Positions 61,966-64,000 of a stretch of 64,000 nucleotides of DNA are shown piece by piece. The notes below the pieces were generated by a model. It was not told the origin of the DNA, did no database searches, and saw nothing but the letters and a program-made list of their open reading frames with translations. The position numbers and the translations under genes are program-made. Position 1 is the first letter of the stretch, and each line of letters starts with the position of its first letter. The stretch is from Agroathelia rolfsii (lineage: Eukaryota; Basidiomycota; Agaricomycetes; Amylocorticiales; Amylocorticiaceae). The DNA is taken from positions 744,001-808,000 of the forward strand of contig JABRWF010000004.1 in NCBI GenBank assembly GCA_018343915.1, in the 5' to 3' direction.

Positions 61966-63703
61966 ATATCCACTAGCATGACCACCAAAGATGGTTGTAG
62001 CGCAGCTGGCTACTGCGAGTCGGTTATGCTGCATCTAAGTCATACGTACTATAAAACGAAGTTCATAAATTCCATCGATTCTAGAGTGCATATGCTTTAT
62101 TTAGTCGTTTCAGTTCCGTCTTAGACTAGCCAATTGAACATCTCTGGTACCACTCCTATATCATTGTGGGCATCTGATAAACAGAATCGACTGAATTCCA
62201 CATCAACGTTTCAAGTTGTTCAATGAGCTATCGCACAGAAACCATTGGATTGGTCCAGAATAAGTGAAAGAATATGAGTGCTTCGATAAACCTGGAATAA
62301 CTCAGCTGAGAGTTATATAGGCAGTGCTTGCTTTGTCATAGATGATCTAGTGGTTCTAACCTAACAAAAATAATGGCGTGGTATGATTGTTGGGTAAATG
62401 CTACCGGGTCGCATCAAGGACTTCCCTCCCTTCCCAGGCCATAATTTCAACGCAAGCCATGTATACGATGAGAGCTTCCCTGGGGAGATTTCAAAGGCCG
62501 CGCGTCATGCCAATGTGTTGCCAGCAACCCATTACTAAAAACTCACGGACGGTAGTCGATATCGAAGCTGTGTCGACACAAATAGATACGCGCTGTTCTT
62601 CCACTTTAGGACGACAACAGGATAGTCAAGTTTATTTTATTCTATCCGTACCGTTAAATCCACCCTTCACCGAGGGGTTATCTGTCCGCTGATTATCTTT
62701 CTTACACGGCTCTTATGATCCTGGTCTGTAGATGTCAAAGAACACTAATACTTTGGAGAAGTGATTGTGTTTGGGATTAATTCACTGCTACGATTGAGTG
62801 AACTATACGCGAGAAAAGGTAAAAGAGTAGACATGAAAAGTTGCAAAGTTGAAGCGATGGTGTCGATGAGTGGCTCCATGGGAACCTGTTAACACATAGC
62901 AGTCATGATGTATGGTCGGTATTTCCCTATACTAGAAAAGACACCTGGATAAATGTCGGGCGGAGGCTAAGCTATTTGTGGCCAACTAAAACTTCCAGAT
63001 GACACACATAGGGCTCCCTTGATTCCATAGAGCCGGAGATGACTGGCTTCGGCCCACACCGGAAATGCGCGCCGGGAGGCCCAAGCGGTGAAGTGCGGGG
63101 ACGGAGTGGTCAGAATGATCGTGCCGAAAGATGCCGAGCATCAAAATCACGATGTGATGTCATGGATTTAGGCGAAAACGAAATGGGGAAGGGTCATCAT
63201 CACGTGAGCACAGACGCTCAACGTTAAAGGAAGTAATTCAAAGTCGAGGGATCAATACAGAAGAGCTTAGGTAACTACACCGTTCGCGCGCACTGCATAC
63301 ACTGTCCTGCCAGGTAGTATGACCACCCTCGTTGTCACTTTCAAGCACTTCGTCGCCTACGATGTGCTGGCTGAAGCCTATCCCATCAGTCGCTCCAGCG
63401 AATCTCGGAAAATCGTCCTACTCATGTTGCTCACGTTGCATGGCTTTGACCAACAATCGCGGCCGACTGGCTTCTACCTTCTTCATTTTCAGTCCCATGC
63501 GTCGCCAATAGACGCGTCTAATTATACTGATCAAATGAAGCTGCGGTGGTAGTGATCCGTTTTTGTGACAGTCATGTGCTGGTTTGGCAGGATCTGATCA
63601 ATCGACGCTGGTACACCGAAGACTTGCACTCTCCACAAATGCTCTCGAGGTATTCTTGGCCACAGCCTACTGGCTCGTCTGTATCTTGTCCAGCTTGCTT
63701 TCT
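61966..63703. other. Intergenic region upstream of the second GH7 gene
   Basis: This 1.7 kb contains no recognisable gene. It ends in the promoter of the second cellobiohydrolase gene. Open frames, for example at 62387-62692, do not resemble known proteins. Confidence 0.45.
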
Positions 63704-63745
63704 CCGACGCAGTTCCAGATAATCTCCGTTCTTATTTGCTATAAA
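63704..63745 (+). promoter_or_regulatory. Upstream box and TATA of the second GH7 gene
   Basis: The 25-base box at 63704-63728 differs at only two positions from that at 53651-53675, and the TATAAA at 63740-63745 follows after exactly the same gap. The start codon is about 62 bases beyond, as in the first gene. The CCCCGC of the first copy is CTCCGT here, so the CreA-like site is lost. Confidence 0.6.
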
Positions 63746-63806
63746 ACATGTTCACCAACGACAACGAGAAAGCATCGGCCAACACAGGTTAGACACTTAC
63801 TCAAGG

Positions 63807-64000
63807 ATGTTCCCCAAGGCAGCTCTCTTCTCTCTCGCTCTTGCAGCAGTTTCGTCTGCTCAACAGATTGGTACCTATACCACTGAGACACACCCATCGC
63901 TCACGGTTCAGACTTGCACCTCTAGCGGTGGTTGCACGAGCTCGACGCAGTCCATCGTGCTCGATTCTAACTGGCGCTGGACACACGAAACCGACGGTTA
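63807..64000 (+). CDS. GH7 cellobiohydrolase, second copy, 3' part outside window
   Basis: Only the first 64 codons are visible. The start ATG at 63807 gives [20 protein letters not shown], then [17 protein letters not shown] and [18 protein letters not shown]. This nearly repeats the N-terminus of the gene at 53754, with changes such as T to S after the signal peptide and DG to DS. No stop or frameshift lies in the visible part. The rest, including the catalytic motif and any CBM1, is beyond the right edge, so whether it is functional cannot be judged. Confidence 0.9.
   Translation, partial: MFPKAALFSLALAAVSSAQQIGTYTTETHPSLTVQTCTSSGGCTSSTQSIVLDSNWRWTHETDG

Noticed and set aside
61998..62070. 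tRNA-like stretch GGTTGTAGCGCAGCTGGCTA
   Set aside because: It resembles an A-box, but no B-box (GGTTCRANNCC) or closing acceptor stem follows.
1..64000. CRISPR arrays, bacterial-type operons or riboswitches
   Set aside because: The sequence is eukaryotic with short spliceosomal introns throughout; I saw no regularly spaced direct repeats or known riboswitch cores.

Overview
The window looks like the nuclear genome of a filamentous basidiomycete, most likely a plant-litter- or wood-degrading Agaricomycete; I cannot name the species. The genes are cut by many short introns of about 45-70 bases with GT-AG ends and CTAAC/CTGAC-like branch points. Protein content is typically basidiomycete: a DEP-DH-DH-PH RhoGEF, a FAD2-type desaturase, family-7 cellobiohydrolases with CBM1, CYP enzymes and F-box paralogues. 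I did the splicing by eye, so exon edges are approximate unless stated.

Left part (1-13.4 kb), dense housekeeping genes: a Rom2-like RhoGEF running off the left edge (-), RNA polymerase III subunit RPC25 (-), coronin (-), glycine cleavage T protein (+), a secreted class-3 lipase (+) and a Ser/Pro-rich unknown (-). Next (13.4-18.7 kb) is a tandem duplication of about 2.2 kb; one copy carries an intact F-box gene and the other a decayed copy. Then (18.7-24.2 kb) come mitochondrial GatA (-) head-to-head with a Rim2-type mitochondrial carrier (+), and a delta-12 desaturase (+).

Middle (24.2-36.5 kb), accessory: an intact P450 beside its pseudogene twin, a Ser/Pro-rich unknown and a second, unrelated P450. 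Next (36.8-48 kb) are two large conserved morphogenesis genes on the minus strand: a Furry/PAG1/Mor2 HEAT-like scaffold and an FHA/coiled-coil/tail-anchored SLMAP/Far9-10-like STRIPAK subunit. Then follow an FMP52-like NAD(P)-binding protein (+) and an MFS transporter (-).

Right part (53-64 kb): two same-strand GH7-CBM1 cellobiohydrolase genes about 10 kb apart, the second cut by the window edge. They share a conserved upstream box and TATA spacing. Between them I reconstructed two intact, tandemly duplicated three-exon genes (minus strand) for 92-residue secreted proteins of unknown family. Each is a signal peptide plus two copies of an INIPIT-type, one-cysteine repeat. This pair is the strongest candidate for something undescribed here. 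A roughly 1 kb element with long inverted termini, resembling a non-autonomous Tc1/mariner element, lies further right.
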